This document shows, piece after piece, positions 1 to 5,537 of a stretch of 5,796 bases of DNA. The position numbers were made by a program, and so were the translations under genes. Numbering within the stretch: the first letter of the stretch is position 1; the number at the start of each line of letters is the position of its first letter. Source of the stretch: Prevotellaceae bacterium (lineage in GTDB: Bacteria > Bacteroidota > Bacteroidia > Bacteroidales > Bacteroidaceae). Under the pieces are notes generated by a model, which saw nothing but the letters and a program-made list of their open reading frames with translations, did no database searches and was not told the DNA's origin. The DNA is taken from assembly GCA_030523505.1 (NCBI GenBank), contig JAUNIK010000170.1, positions 354 through 6,149 on the forward strand. Reading direction: 5' to 3'.

Positions 1-45
1 TTATCCTATTATATATAATGTACGCCATGCGTGCGTAAAACTATG

Positions 46-53
46 CAAAGATA
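46..53 (-). promoter_or_regulatory. Probable leftward promoter, -7 element
   Basis: Read on the minus strand, this is TATCTTTG followed by CA, an exact match to the Bacteroidetes -7 consensus TAnnTTTG. Transcription would start about 5-10 bases further left and leave the window, so the gene served is not visible. No clear TTTG -33 element lies 19-21 bases upstream; that position falls inside the palindrome at 69-85. The match to the consensus is seen; use as a promoter is inferred. Confidence 0.45.
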
Positions 54-68
54 AGAATAATTTCCGTA

Positions 69-99
69 TTGCGAAAATTTCGCAACGATTTTTTCGCAA
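69..99. promoter_or_regulatory. Candidate operator: palindrome plus a third half-site
   Basis: Positions 69-85 are a perfect odd palindrome, TTGCGAAA-A-TTTCGCAA. A further TTTCGCAA follows at 92-99, exactly 14 bases after the one at 78-85. The group lies between the leftward -7 element (46-53) and the rightward -33 element (114-117), where a regulator could influence both promoters. Transcribed, the palindrome would have a one-base loop, so a DNA-binding site is likelier than an RNA hairpin. The cognate regulator is unknown. Confidence 0.4.
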
Positions 100-113
100 T
101 GGCTTATTTTTCT

Positions 114-144
114 TTTGTAAATTGTTGCATTTTGTGTAACTTTG
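114..144 (+). promoter_or_regulatory. Bacteroidetes-type promoter for the structured RNA / GH43 leader
   Basis: TTTG at 114-117 is followed, after 19 bases, by TAACTTTG at 137-144. This fits the Bacteroidetes housekeeping promoter pattern (TTTG, 19-21 bases, TAnnTTTG) exactly. A start near 148-152 is expected, about 70 bases before the folded region at 222-581 and about 500 bases before the GH43 start codon. I see no equally good promoter between 581 and 655, so this may be the promoter for both. Confidence 0.65.
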
Positions 145-149
145 TAAGT

Positions 150-189
150 CCGTTGTCAAACGACGGTAACAAAACGGATCATAGGTCCG
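150..189 (+). other. Two small hairpins at the start of the predicted transcript
   Basis: The first hairpin pairs 150-155 with 161-166 (CCGTTG/CGACGG, one G-T pair, five-base loop). The second pairs 175-180 with 184-189 (CGGATC/GGTCCG, one wobble pair, three-base loop). They lie at or just after the expected transcription start and could stabilise the 5' end or belong to the larger RNA. Depending on the exact start, the first may be only partly transcribed. Confidence 0.35.
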
Positions 190-217
190 CGTGTTCGATA
201 GATTGAAAAAAAACAGG

Positions 218-594
218 AATAAACCCCGCAAGAGGCTTTGCTCTATTGAGCATTGCTGCTGTCATGCCTCATTGATAATCAAGCAAGCTTGTTATCCATG
301 ATGCCTGCCATCAGCGAACAATGTTCTTAAGCCTCTTGTGGCGATAAACCGGAAAAAACGCTACGCACAGAGAACCCACAGAGAGGGCTAACGCGGACGA
401 GGGTATCCGGAAGGCGGTTTATCAGCGACGAAGGAGCTTGGTTTATCGCCTTGCGATTATGTCGAGTGGTGAGTAGCACCACGCTGATGTGAGAGGTTCA
501 AAATATCTGGATGCTTGCATACAAGGATTTTGAAGCGCTCATAGCAGCAAGCCGACAGGCTCGACATAACCACAAGGGGTTGATTTAGGTTTTT
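218..594 (+). ncRNA. Candidate structured RNA with a fully paired four-way junction (unrecognised class)
   Basis: Four helices can be drawn that tile the segment with no unpaired junction base. The closing helix pairs 222-227 with 576-581, and after one mismatch continues with 218-220/583-585. Arm A pairs 228-238 with 329-339 (11 bp, one G-T). Arm B pairs 340-350 with 440-450 (11 bp, perfect). Arm C pairs 451-453 with 573-575, then 457-466 with 560-569 (10 bp, perfect). Arm A contains hairpins at 240-251 and 274-296. Arm B contains a hairpin at 394-409. Arm C branches again: hairpin 466-471/477-482, a long arm 483-504/527-548 interrupted by small internal loops and capped by 511-520, and a short hairpin 551-553/558-560. 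A TTTTT run (590-594) follows the closing helix, as in a weak terminator. Tell-tale sequences of tmRNA, RNase P RNA and SRP RNA are not seen. It could be a free ncRNA, a long leader of the GH43 gene, or a DNA-level cruciform element. Confidence 0.6.
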
Positions 595-654
595 GTTAAT
601 CCCATCGTAAGTAGAATAAATTCGAAAATAATTCAATATTTTAACGAGACATTA

Positions 655-3222
655 ATGATTTTGAAGACTAAACATTCCTTTCTGTTGCTCTTGGCGATGA
701 TGCTTTTCATGGCACTGCCACAGGCAAAGGCGCAGTTCGTCAATCCAGTAATGGAACACGACGGTGCCGACCCTTCTGTCATCCTTGCAGAAGATGGTTT
801 CTATTACATGTATTCATCTGAGGTTAGTGCCGGTGAGGGTATCCGCGTGTGGCGCTCTGATGATATGGTGAACTGGACGCTGATAACAAAAATCTTCAGC
901 CAGCGACCAGAGAATGTCACTTACACCTTCCTCTGGGCTCCCGAGGTGGCTTACATCAACGGCAAGTACCTCATGTTCTATGCCAATGCTGCCTACGGCG
1001 AACAGGAGAAAACGCAGATTTGTGTTGCTGAAAGCGACAAACCTTATGGACCGTTTGTCAACAACAGAATCCTTATCCGTTCGTTCGACAGCAACTTCGG
1101 GGCTCTGAATGCCGATGTAAAGAACAATATCGACCCATCGCTTTTCCGCGATGACGATGGCAAGAACTACCTCATCTGGGGCTCGTTCAATGGTATCTAC
1201 TACACCCAGCTCACCGACGATTGCACAGCCCTTGCTCCTGGTGCAACAATGAAATCGTTGAAGCACGGCACACTGGGACTCACTGGCGACTGGGGAAAGA
1301 TTGAGGCACCACTGGTGGTGAAGCGCAATGGCTACTATTACCTCATTGCGTCGAAAGGTACCACCGTCAATGCCTCGTCAGCCTCAGGCATTACCTACCG
1401 CCTCCTCATGGCTCGCAGCACCTCTCTGGATGGTACATTCAAAAACATCGGTGGTACAGATGTCTTCTCGGGTATAGGCTCTGACAGCGACAAGATGTCA
1501 ACACTCCTCAAGGGCAATGACTATGTGCTCGGTCCTGGTCACTGCTCGCAGATTGTCAAGGACGCAAAAGGTCAGGAGTGGCTCTTCTATCATGGTTTCT
1601 CAAAGAAAGCCGATGGCTCGTGGGACTATCCGGGATTGCGCAAGCTCTTTATCAGCAAGGTAGAGTGGGACCGTTGGAACGAGGGCTGGCCGGGCATTCT
1701 CCCTCCGTCAGCCGAACCAATAGAGATGCCAACCGTCGATACTCAGGCTTATTGTGGCGACATGGTGAAGTTCATCTATAATGCCGACGACCTCAAGGCG
1801 TTCTCTGCCTTTGTGAACGCTGGCAATCCATACGCTTCGGCAATCATCATGAATGATATTGACATGTCGGGTGTCAACGACTATACGCCTATCGGCACAG
1901 CCTCTGTTCGTTACCAGGGACTCATCGAGGGTAACTATCATCGCATCCTCAACCTCAAGATAAACCGCCCGGGTGTTGAGCGTCAGGGCCTTGTCGGCAC
2001 AGCCAACACCGGTACACAGATAAAGAACCTCGTCATCGACGTCTCGTGCGAGATTATCGGCGGTAACTTCACCGGTGCTTTCATCGGACGTATTGATGGC
2101 GCAGGTCTCATACAGATTATCAACTGCGGCAATGAAGCCTATGTCAAGGGAGGCACCAACACCTCTGGTTTCGTAGGCTGCGACACAGGTGTCTCTCTCT
2201 ATTTCGACAACTGCTACAACACTGGTTATATCGACGGAGGCAATGAGAGTGCAGCCTTCTCGGGATGGGGTATCGACCGTCTGCGAAACTGCTGGAACAC
2301 TGGTCGTACGATGGGGTGTCAGGGAGCAGGCGATGGCAAGTGGTTCTCGCTCGCACGCGATTATAATGAAAATAAAAATGTAAACTCTTATGATGTGAAC
2401 TCGGCAAATGCTCCAGTGGCTTACGATGCCCTCGACGGTTATTCCGAAGAGTGGCTTGCCGATGGTCATCTCGCATATTTCATCAACCAGAAAGCAGGTT
2501 ATGACGCATGGTTGCAGAATGTCGATGCCGACCTCGATCCTATTGACGCCCATCCGGTATTCCTTCCATCGCATCTGCCGGTATTGACCGATGGTACTCG
2601 TTATTACAACAATAAAGCCACCTCTACCTATACCCGCAACACCACTGACGGCCGTTTCGGTACATTGTGTCTTGGCTATCCTACAGCCAGCACCTCTGGG
2701 GCAGTGTTCTACGAAGTGGCAGGTGTGAGAAAGAATGGCTCTGAGGTGACGTCCCTTGTCGTTGAAGAGATTGCCGACCAGCAGCATCTCGAAGCAGGAA
2801 AGTCATATATTTTCAAAGCTACTGGTTCGCAGCTCGTCTGCACATACTACAATGCCGGTCGTCCGTCGTCGGCAGTAAGCACACTCGGTCTTGTGGGTAA
2901 CCTCATCAAGGATGGAGTGAACGTAGCCGAAGGCAACTATCTGCTTGTCAACAACCAACTCCGCAAGGTCACCGACAGCGACAATGCCACAATCAACCTC
3001 AACCGCGCATACATCACCGGCCTCGCCCAGCTCCCTGAATACCAGGAGTCAGCAGGCGCGAAATCCGTAGCCTTCGGCCTTGATGGAAGCATTGTTGATG
3101 GCATCAGCAACTCCTACGAAAACCAGTCATCGTCATCGTTGTATAACCTCGCCGGCCAGCGAGTAGGCGAGGAGTATCGAGGGGTTGTCATCCAGCACGG
3201 CAGAAAGGTTCTGGTGAAGTAG
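655..3222 (+). CDS. Secreted GH43-family glycoside hydrolase with GLUG-like repeats and C-terminal tail
   Basis: This 855-residue protein is a predicted exported glycosidase acting on alpha-L-arabinosyl or beta-xylosyl polysaccharides; the exact substrate cannot be read here. Residues 1-26 form a signal peptide ending AKA before Gln27. Residues about 33-350 are a five-bladed GH43 propeller. Its expected catalytic residues are Asp39 (GADPSV, base), Asp160 (NNIDPSLF, pKa modulator) and Glu217 (KIEAPL, acid), and GPGH (293-296) holds the usual metal-site histidine. Residues about 397-555 carry four GLUG-like repeats with INCGN, NCYNTG and NCWNTG turns. Residues about 655-795 resemble a module common in secreted Bacteroidetes proteins (FGTLCLGYP, EAGKSYIFKA, NRAYI). 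The end (828-855, SLYNLAGQRV to GRKVLVK) resembles type IX secretion sorting tails, but such tails also occur in species where that route is unproven. The ATG at 655 is the only start that gives an intact signal peptide. No SusC/SusD partner is in view. Confidence 0.93.
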   Translation: MILKTKHSFLLLLAMMLFMALPQAKAQFVNPVMEHDGADPSVILAEDGFYYMYSSEVSAGEGIRVWRSDDMVNWTLITKIFSQRPENVTYTFLWAPEVAYINGKYLMFYANAAYGEQEKTQICVAESDKPYGPFVNNRILIRSFDSNFGALNADVKNNIDPSLFRDDDGKNYLIWGSFNGIYYTQLTDDCTALAPGATMKSLKHGTLGLTGDWGKIEAPLVVKRNGYYYLIASKGTTVNASSASGITYRLLMARSTSLDGTFKNIGGTDVFSGIGSDSDKMSTLLKGNDYVLGPGHCSQIVKDAKGQEWLFYHGFSKKADGSWDYPGLRKLFISKVEWDRWNEGWPGILPPSAEPIEMPTVDTQAYCGDMVKFIYNADDLKAFSAFVNAGNPYASAIIMNDIDMSGVNDYTPIGTASVRYQGLIEGNYHRILNLKINRPGVERQGLVGTANTGTQIKNLVIDVSCEIIGGNFTGAFIGRIDGAGLIQIINCGNEAYVKGGTNTSGFVGCDTGVSLYFDNCYNTGYIDGGNESAAFSGWGIDRLRNCWNTGRTMGCQGAGDGKWFSLARDYNENKNVNSYDVNSANAPVAYDALDGYSEEWLADGHLAYFINQKAGYDAWLQNVDADLDPIDAHPVFLPSHLPVLTDGTRYYNNKATSTYTRNTTDGRFGTLCLGYPTASTSGAVFYEVAGVRKNGSEVTSLVVEEIADQQHLEAGKSYIFKATGSQLVCTYYNAGRPSSAVSTLGLVGNLIKDGVNVAEGNYLLVNNQLRKVTDSDNATINLNRAYITGLAQLPEYQESAGAKSVAFGLDGSIVDGISNSYENQSSSSLYNLAGQRVGEEYRGVVIQHGRKVLVK

Positions 3223-3259
3223 AACAGAAATTACGGTGTGGCTTTTGTAATTGTTTAAA

Positions 3260-3299
3260 CATTAATTACCATTAATTGAACATTAATTTTTCATTAATT
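3260..3299. repeat. Phased array of four CATTAATT words upstream of the GxxExxY gene
   Basis: CATTAATT begins at 3260, 3270, 3281 and 3292, so the copies are 10, 11 and 11 bases apart, one helical turn each. The array ends 12 bases before the chosen start codon at 3312 and is preceded by the palindrome GTTTAAAC (3253-3260). The same word in inverted orientation forms a second phased array just after the gene (3830-3859). It could be a curved-DNA or protein-binding region, or the end of a small mobile unit. No consensus promoter is visible in 3223-3311. Confidence 0.7.
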
Positions 3300-3311
3300 A
3301 TATTTTATGTT

Positions 3312-3830
3312 ATGCTGAAATGTAAGCAATATGCGGATATCGTATACAAGATTATTGGGGCGGCTATGGAGGTGCATGGAGAGTTAAGTTATGGTTTGTT
3401 GGAACCAGTATATCAAGAGGCTCTGCATCTGGAGTTGCTGGACAGGAGAATCGATAATGAACGCGAGAAAGAGATTCGAATTTATTATAAAAACCACCTT
3501 CTTGATAAGTCTTATAAGATGGATATAGTTGTTGGTGATGTCATTGTTGAATTGAAGTCCGTACGTCAAATAGTTCCGGCTCATAGAGCACAATTATGCA
3601 ATTATCTGCGACTTACAAAGAAACCATTGGGACTCCTTATAAATTTCGGTGAAGAAAGTCTCATTGGTGAGCGTTGGGCTTATGAGGAGGAAACCAATGA
3701 TTGTTATCTCGTAGATCGTAACATGAATGAAGTCTTTGATGCTGACTATAATAAATTATTATACCAAGGTGTCATTGATAGCGAAGATGATGATTTGGCC
3801 GCTCTGTCAGAGACTGTCGCGAAAAGATAA
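3312..3830 (+). CDS. GxxExxY family protein (PD-(D/E)XK-like fold)
   Basis: This 172-residue protein carries the family signature at residues 28-34, GLLEPVY, and a PD-(D/E)XK-like core: Asp71 in YKMDIVV, then ELK at 80-82, then the AHRAQLCNYL helix (90-99). No signal peptide or membrane segment is visible, so it should be cytoplasmic. The family is widespread in Bacteroidetes. Nuclease-like ancestry is proposed, but I know of no established function. Members usually end soon after the KKPLGLLINFG strand (103-113). This one continues for about 55 residues with an acidic tail containing DSEDDD (156-161). I chose ATG 3312 because a longer reading from TTG 3276 would run through the repeat array and add an atypical hydrophobic N-terminus. 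The gene follows GH43 by 89 bases and lies between inverted phased repeats, so it may be a separate mobile unit rather than part of an operon. Confidence 0.87.
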   Translation: MLKCKQYADIVYKIIGAAMEVHGELSYGLLEPVYQEALHLELLDRRIDNEREKEIRIYYKNHLLDKSYKMDIVVGDVIVELKSVRQIVPAHRAQLCNYLRLTKKPLGLLINFGEESLIGERWAYEEETNDCYLVDRNMNEVFDADYNKLLYQGVIDSEDDDLAALSETVAKR

Positions 3831-3859
3831 ATTAATGAATAATTAATGTTTAATTAGTG
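3830..3859. repeat. Phased inverted counterpart array (AATTAATG) after the GxxExxY gene
   Basis: AATTAATG, the reverse complement of CATTAATT, begins at 3830 and 3841, with a one-mismatch copy AATTAGTG at 3852. The spacing is 11 and 11 bases. The first copy overlaps the last base of the GxxExxY stop codon. An isolated copy follows at 3902-3909. With the array at 3260-3299 it forms inverted flanks around a single gene. Confidence 0.65.
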
Positions 3860-3862
3860 GGA

Positions 3863-3894
3863 CTCCGGCTTGCCCGCCTTGAGCACCTACGGAG
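3863..3894. repeat. GC-rich hairpin, possible REP-like sequence or terminator
   Basis: CTCCG (3863-3867) can pair with CGGAG (3890-3894), and inside it GCTT (3868-3871) with GAGC (3881-3884, one wobble). It stands out as a GC-rich block in AT-rich intergenic DNA between the GxxExxY gene and the small gene at 3947. No T-run follows, which argues against a standard terminator. It shares the heptamer GCCCGCC with the opposite strand of the hairpin at 5499-5517. Confidence 0.35.
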
Positions 3895-3946
3895 CGGAAA
3901 GAATTAATGTTATAAAAGATAAGCAACATTAATGTCAGAATACAAA

Positions 3947-4105
3947 ATGAAGAAACAATATATAACACCCCAAACATCCATTTGTGTCAGTGACATTCCG
4001 TTTGTCATGACATCCCTTGTGACAGGCTCAGACCAGAAGCCGGGTGAGACCATCACCGGCGATGCAAAAGGCTTCGACCTCTGGGAGACTGAGAGCGATC
4101 TTTAA
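3947..4105 (+). CDS. Small MKK-Y-x-x-P peptide, 52 residues
   Basis: The product begins MKKQYITPQT, continues through a short hydrophobic stretch (IPFVMTSLV, residues 17-25) and a Gly/Asp/Thr-rich segment, and ends AKGFDLWETESDL. This layout, an MKK-Y-x-x-P start and an acidic end with a Trp after AKG, matches many small Bacteroidales proteins as I remember them; their function is unknown to me. There is no lipobox and no convincing signal peptide. An in-frame ATG at 3932 would add five residues (MSEYK) and sits in the same CATTAATG context as the GH43 start, so it is a real alternative. The gene converges on the RAYT, with the two stop codons 44 bases apart. No consensus promoter is seen upstream. 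Confidence 0.62.
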   Translation: MKKQYITPQTSICVSDIPFVMTSLVTGSDQKPGETITGDAKGFDLWETESDL

Positions 4106-4149
4106 TTGCCGCTTCTATTGTAGGTTGCATTCCTTCTTTTGGTGGGCAA

Positions 4150-5250
4150 TCAATGACCTGCTGCAATCTTCTCTGCAAGAGCGTTCAACAGAAGACATTG
4201 TTCTCTTGTTATTGTGCGCTTTTCTGTATGGTAGTTCCATGGGCTGATCTGCAGTAGGATTCCTTCTGCACATGCATAAAAGGCTTCGCCTGACGGTTTG
4301 TATAACTCTGGAAAGCCGTTCTCCCTTAAGAGGATAATCTTATATCCACGGTTCATAGCCTCCCTTAGAACCCCCTTCTCCTTTGGGGCAATGGCAGCAC
4401 TGACAAGGACTCCTCCCCGTTCTCCACATGCGAGCCATTCCTCCCTGAGCCGGGCGTTCTCCTCGTCAGTATAACGCCTGTGAACGATTACTGCCCTCTT
4501 GTCGGGATTGGTGAGCAATTCGCTGTTGCCGACTAACTGGCAATTTCTGCCAGCTATCAGTAGGCTTTGAATTCTGAAACGCTCGGGGTTTAGGCGTTTC
4601 ATTGCAAGTCGTTGAGGATTGTCGGCAATATAGGCGAACATCCTCTCCAGCTGTCCCTTTCCAGTGAGTACTGAGTCCTGGTAGCCACTCGCAAAAACGC
4701 TCCGTAGTTTCTTCCCTTCAGTTTGATTCGCCGCCGTGCCGCCAGCGGTCCCGTTGGCGGCTCTTTTAGGTGTTCCGTGCGCTGTTCTGTTCGCCGAATT
4801 ATAATTTGGCGCACTTAACTCTGTCGCACCTGCCGCCGGCGCGCTTGCCTCCAGATTCCTAAGGGCGTGAGTGCATCCTATCTTGAACCCTTTCACTATA
4901 TGCCCAAGATGGGCCTCCTGCTCCTTTGTGATGAACAGCAGTCCATGGAGATGGTCGGGCATTAGCTGCAGAGCTAAGGGCTTGACGCCTGGATAGTAGT
5001 CGGCTATCGAGTTCCAACAGCGCTCTACGAGCCTCCCTAATGTTGAAGGCTCTATGTAAGCCTTCTCGGGCTGTCCTGAAGGCCACCGCAGGGTGCCGAG
5101 GCTCCGTTCGCGACCTTCAGTGACGAGGGTAAGCATGTAGATGGATCTACCTCGGTAGTCGTGATCCTCCATTCTGCGCAGCATAGAAGCCTCTTTCTCG
5201 TGCCTCCATCCAACGCCTTCCATATATACAGACCGTTTCTTCTCTTGCAT
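4150..5250 (-). CDS. RAYT-type (REP-associated, Y1 HUH) transposase with extra C-terminal domain
   Basis: This 366-residue protein is a predicted single-strand DNA nuclease/transposase of the IS200/REP-associated tyrosine transposase superfamily, which acts on hairpin repeats. The N-terminal part (about 27-230) has the histidine pair H100-L-H102 in QLMPDHLHGLLF. The likely catalytic tyrosine is Tyr190 in FASGYQDSVL, followed by YIADNPQRLAMKR (207-219), a pattern common in Bacteroidetes members. Between them, residues about 134-180 form an Ala/Gly/Thr/Asn-rich linker that looks like an insertion. The C-terminal part (about 236-366) has alternating strands and helices, including GERGGVLVSAAIAPKEKG (276-293) and RGYKIILLRE (301-310). 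It looks Rossmann-like and faintly recalls DprA/SLOG proteins, which is inference only. Starts at Met10, Met23 or Met27 are possible; the domain itself begins near 30. The frame is intact and both key motifs are present, so it may be active. Confidence 0.88.
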   Translation of the reverse strand: MQEKKRSVYMEGVGWRHEKEASMLRRMEDHDYRGRSIYMLTLVTEGRERSLGTLRWPSGQPEKAYIEPSTLGRLVERCWNSIADYYPGVKPLALQLMPDHLHGLLFITKEQEAHLGHIVKGFKIGCTHALRNLEASAPAAGATELSAPNYNSANRTAHGTPKRAANGTAGGTAANQTEGKKLRSVFASGYQDSVLTGKGQLERMFAYIADNPQRLAMKRLNPERFRIQSLLIAGRNCQLVGNSELLTNPDKRAVIVHRRYTDEENARLREEWLACGERGGVLVSAAIAPKEKGVLREAMNRGYKIILLRENGFPELYKPSGEAFYACAEGILLQISPWNYHTEKRTITREQCLLLNALAEKIAAGH

Positions 5251-5273
5251 GGACTTGCTAATGTTTTATTTTG

Positions 5274-5281
5274 CAAATATA
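5274..5281 (-). promoter_or_regulatory. Possible RAYT promoter, -7 element
   Basis: On the minus strand this reads TATATTTG, matching TAnnTTTG. A transcription start near 5267 would leave a leader of about 17 bases before the ATG at 5250. No TTTG or TTG is found 19-21 bases further upstream, so the promoter would be weak or misassigned. Confidence 0.3.
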
Positions 5282-5333
5282 ACATATTTCTGCTGAATTC
5301 CGGTAGGCTGTGGGCGGAAATATATAAAAATCA

Positions 5334-5351
5334 TTGCTTTTTAAGAAGCAA
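5334..5351. other. Small hairpin in the intergenic region
   Basis: TTGCTT (5334-5339) pairs with AAGCAA (5346-5351) around a six-base loop. It lies upstream of the RAYT in a region without genes. No role can be assigned. Confidence 0.25.
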
Positions 5352-5498
5352 ATCTTTCATGAATCTGAACAGTAATATCCTTGGCTTAAGACGCGAGTAA
5401 CTATGTATTTGTTGCGAAATATATTTACATATGCAAAACCGCTGGGATAACAAACTGTAAGCACTGTTCCGGCATCATTGGAAGGGCGTTCTGGCACA

Positions 5499-5517
5499 GT
5501 CCGCACGGCGGGCGGAC
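5499..5517. repeat. GC-rich perfect hairpin, REP candidate
   Basis: GTCCGC (5499-5504) pairs perfectly with GCGGAC (5512-5517) around the loop ACGGCGG. It lies about 250 bases upstream of the RAYT start. Short GC-rich hairpins near a RAYT gene are the usual form of its target repeats, but only one clear copy is visible in this window. Confidence 0.4.
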
Positions 5518-5537
5518 ATCATGAAACCGCCGTTTTT
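5506..5537 (+). terminator. Terminator-like alternative stem with T-run
   Basis: CGGCGG (5506-5511) pairs perfectly with CCGCCG (5527-5532), which is followed directly by TTTTT (5533-5537). The 15-base loop is long for a terminator. The stem excludes the hairpin at 5499-5517, because its 5' arm uses that hairpin's loop. No plus-strand gene ends just upstream, so a transcript ending here would be non-coding. Confidence 0.35.

Noticed and set aside
1..231. A minus-strand frame of 76 codons
   Set aside because: It crosses both predicted promoters and the palindrome, and its Phe/Lys/Asn-rich product reflects AT-rich non-coding DNA.
483..510. CTGATG in arm C as a hammerhead ribozyme core
   Set aside because: The expected CUGANGA reads CTGATGT, and no properly placed GAAA follows.
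222..581. Identification of the folded region as tmRNA, RNase P RNA, SRP RNA or a group II intron
   Set aside because: I looked for the tmRNA ends and tRNA-like part, the RNase P P4 consensus, the SRP loop and a group II domain V, and found none.
814..1266. A 150-codon antisense frame within the GH43 catalytic domain
   Set aside because: It is a shadow of the conserved catalytic region on the plus strand, with no motif of its own.
1708..2787. A 359-codon open frame antisense to the GH43 gene
   Set aside because: It lies wholly inside a well-supported gene, shows no recognisable domain, and its openness is explained by the codon use of the sense strand.
3229..3252. AATTAC/GTAATT hairpin after GH43 as a terminator
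   Set aside because: The six-pair stem is AT-rich with a 12-base loop and no T-run; too weak to call.
3299..3306. TATATTTT with TTG 20 bases upstream as a promoter for the GxxExxY gene
   Set aside because: It misses the final G of TAnnTTTG and would start transcription at or after the start codon.
4044..4247. A plus-strand frame spanning the end of the small gene and the RAYT 3' end
   Set aside because: It overlaps two better-supported genes out of frame and has no recognisable product.
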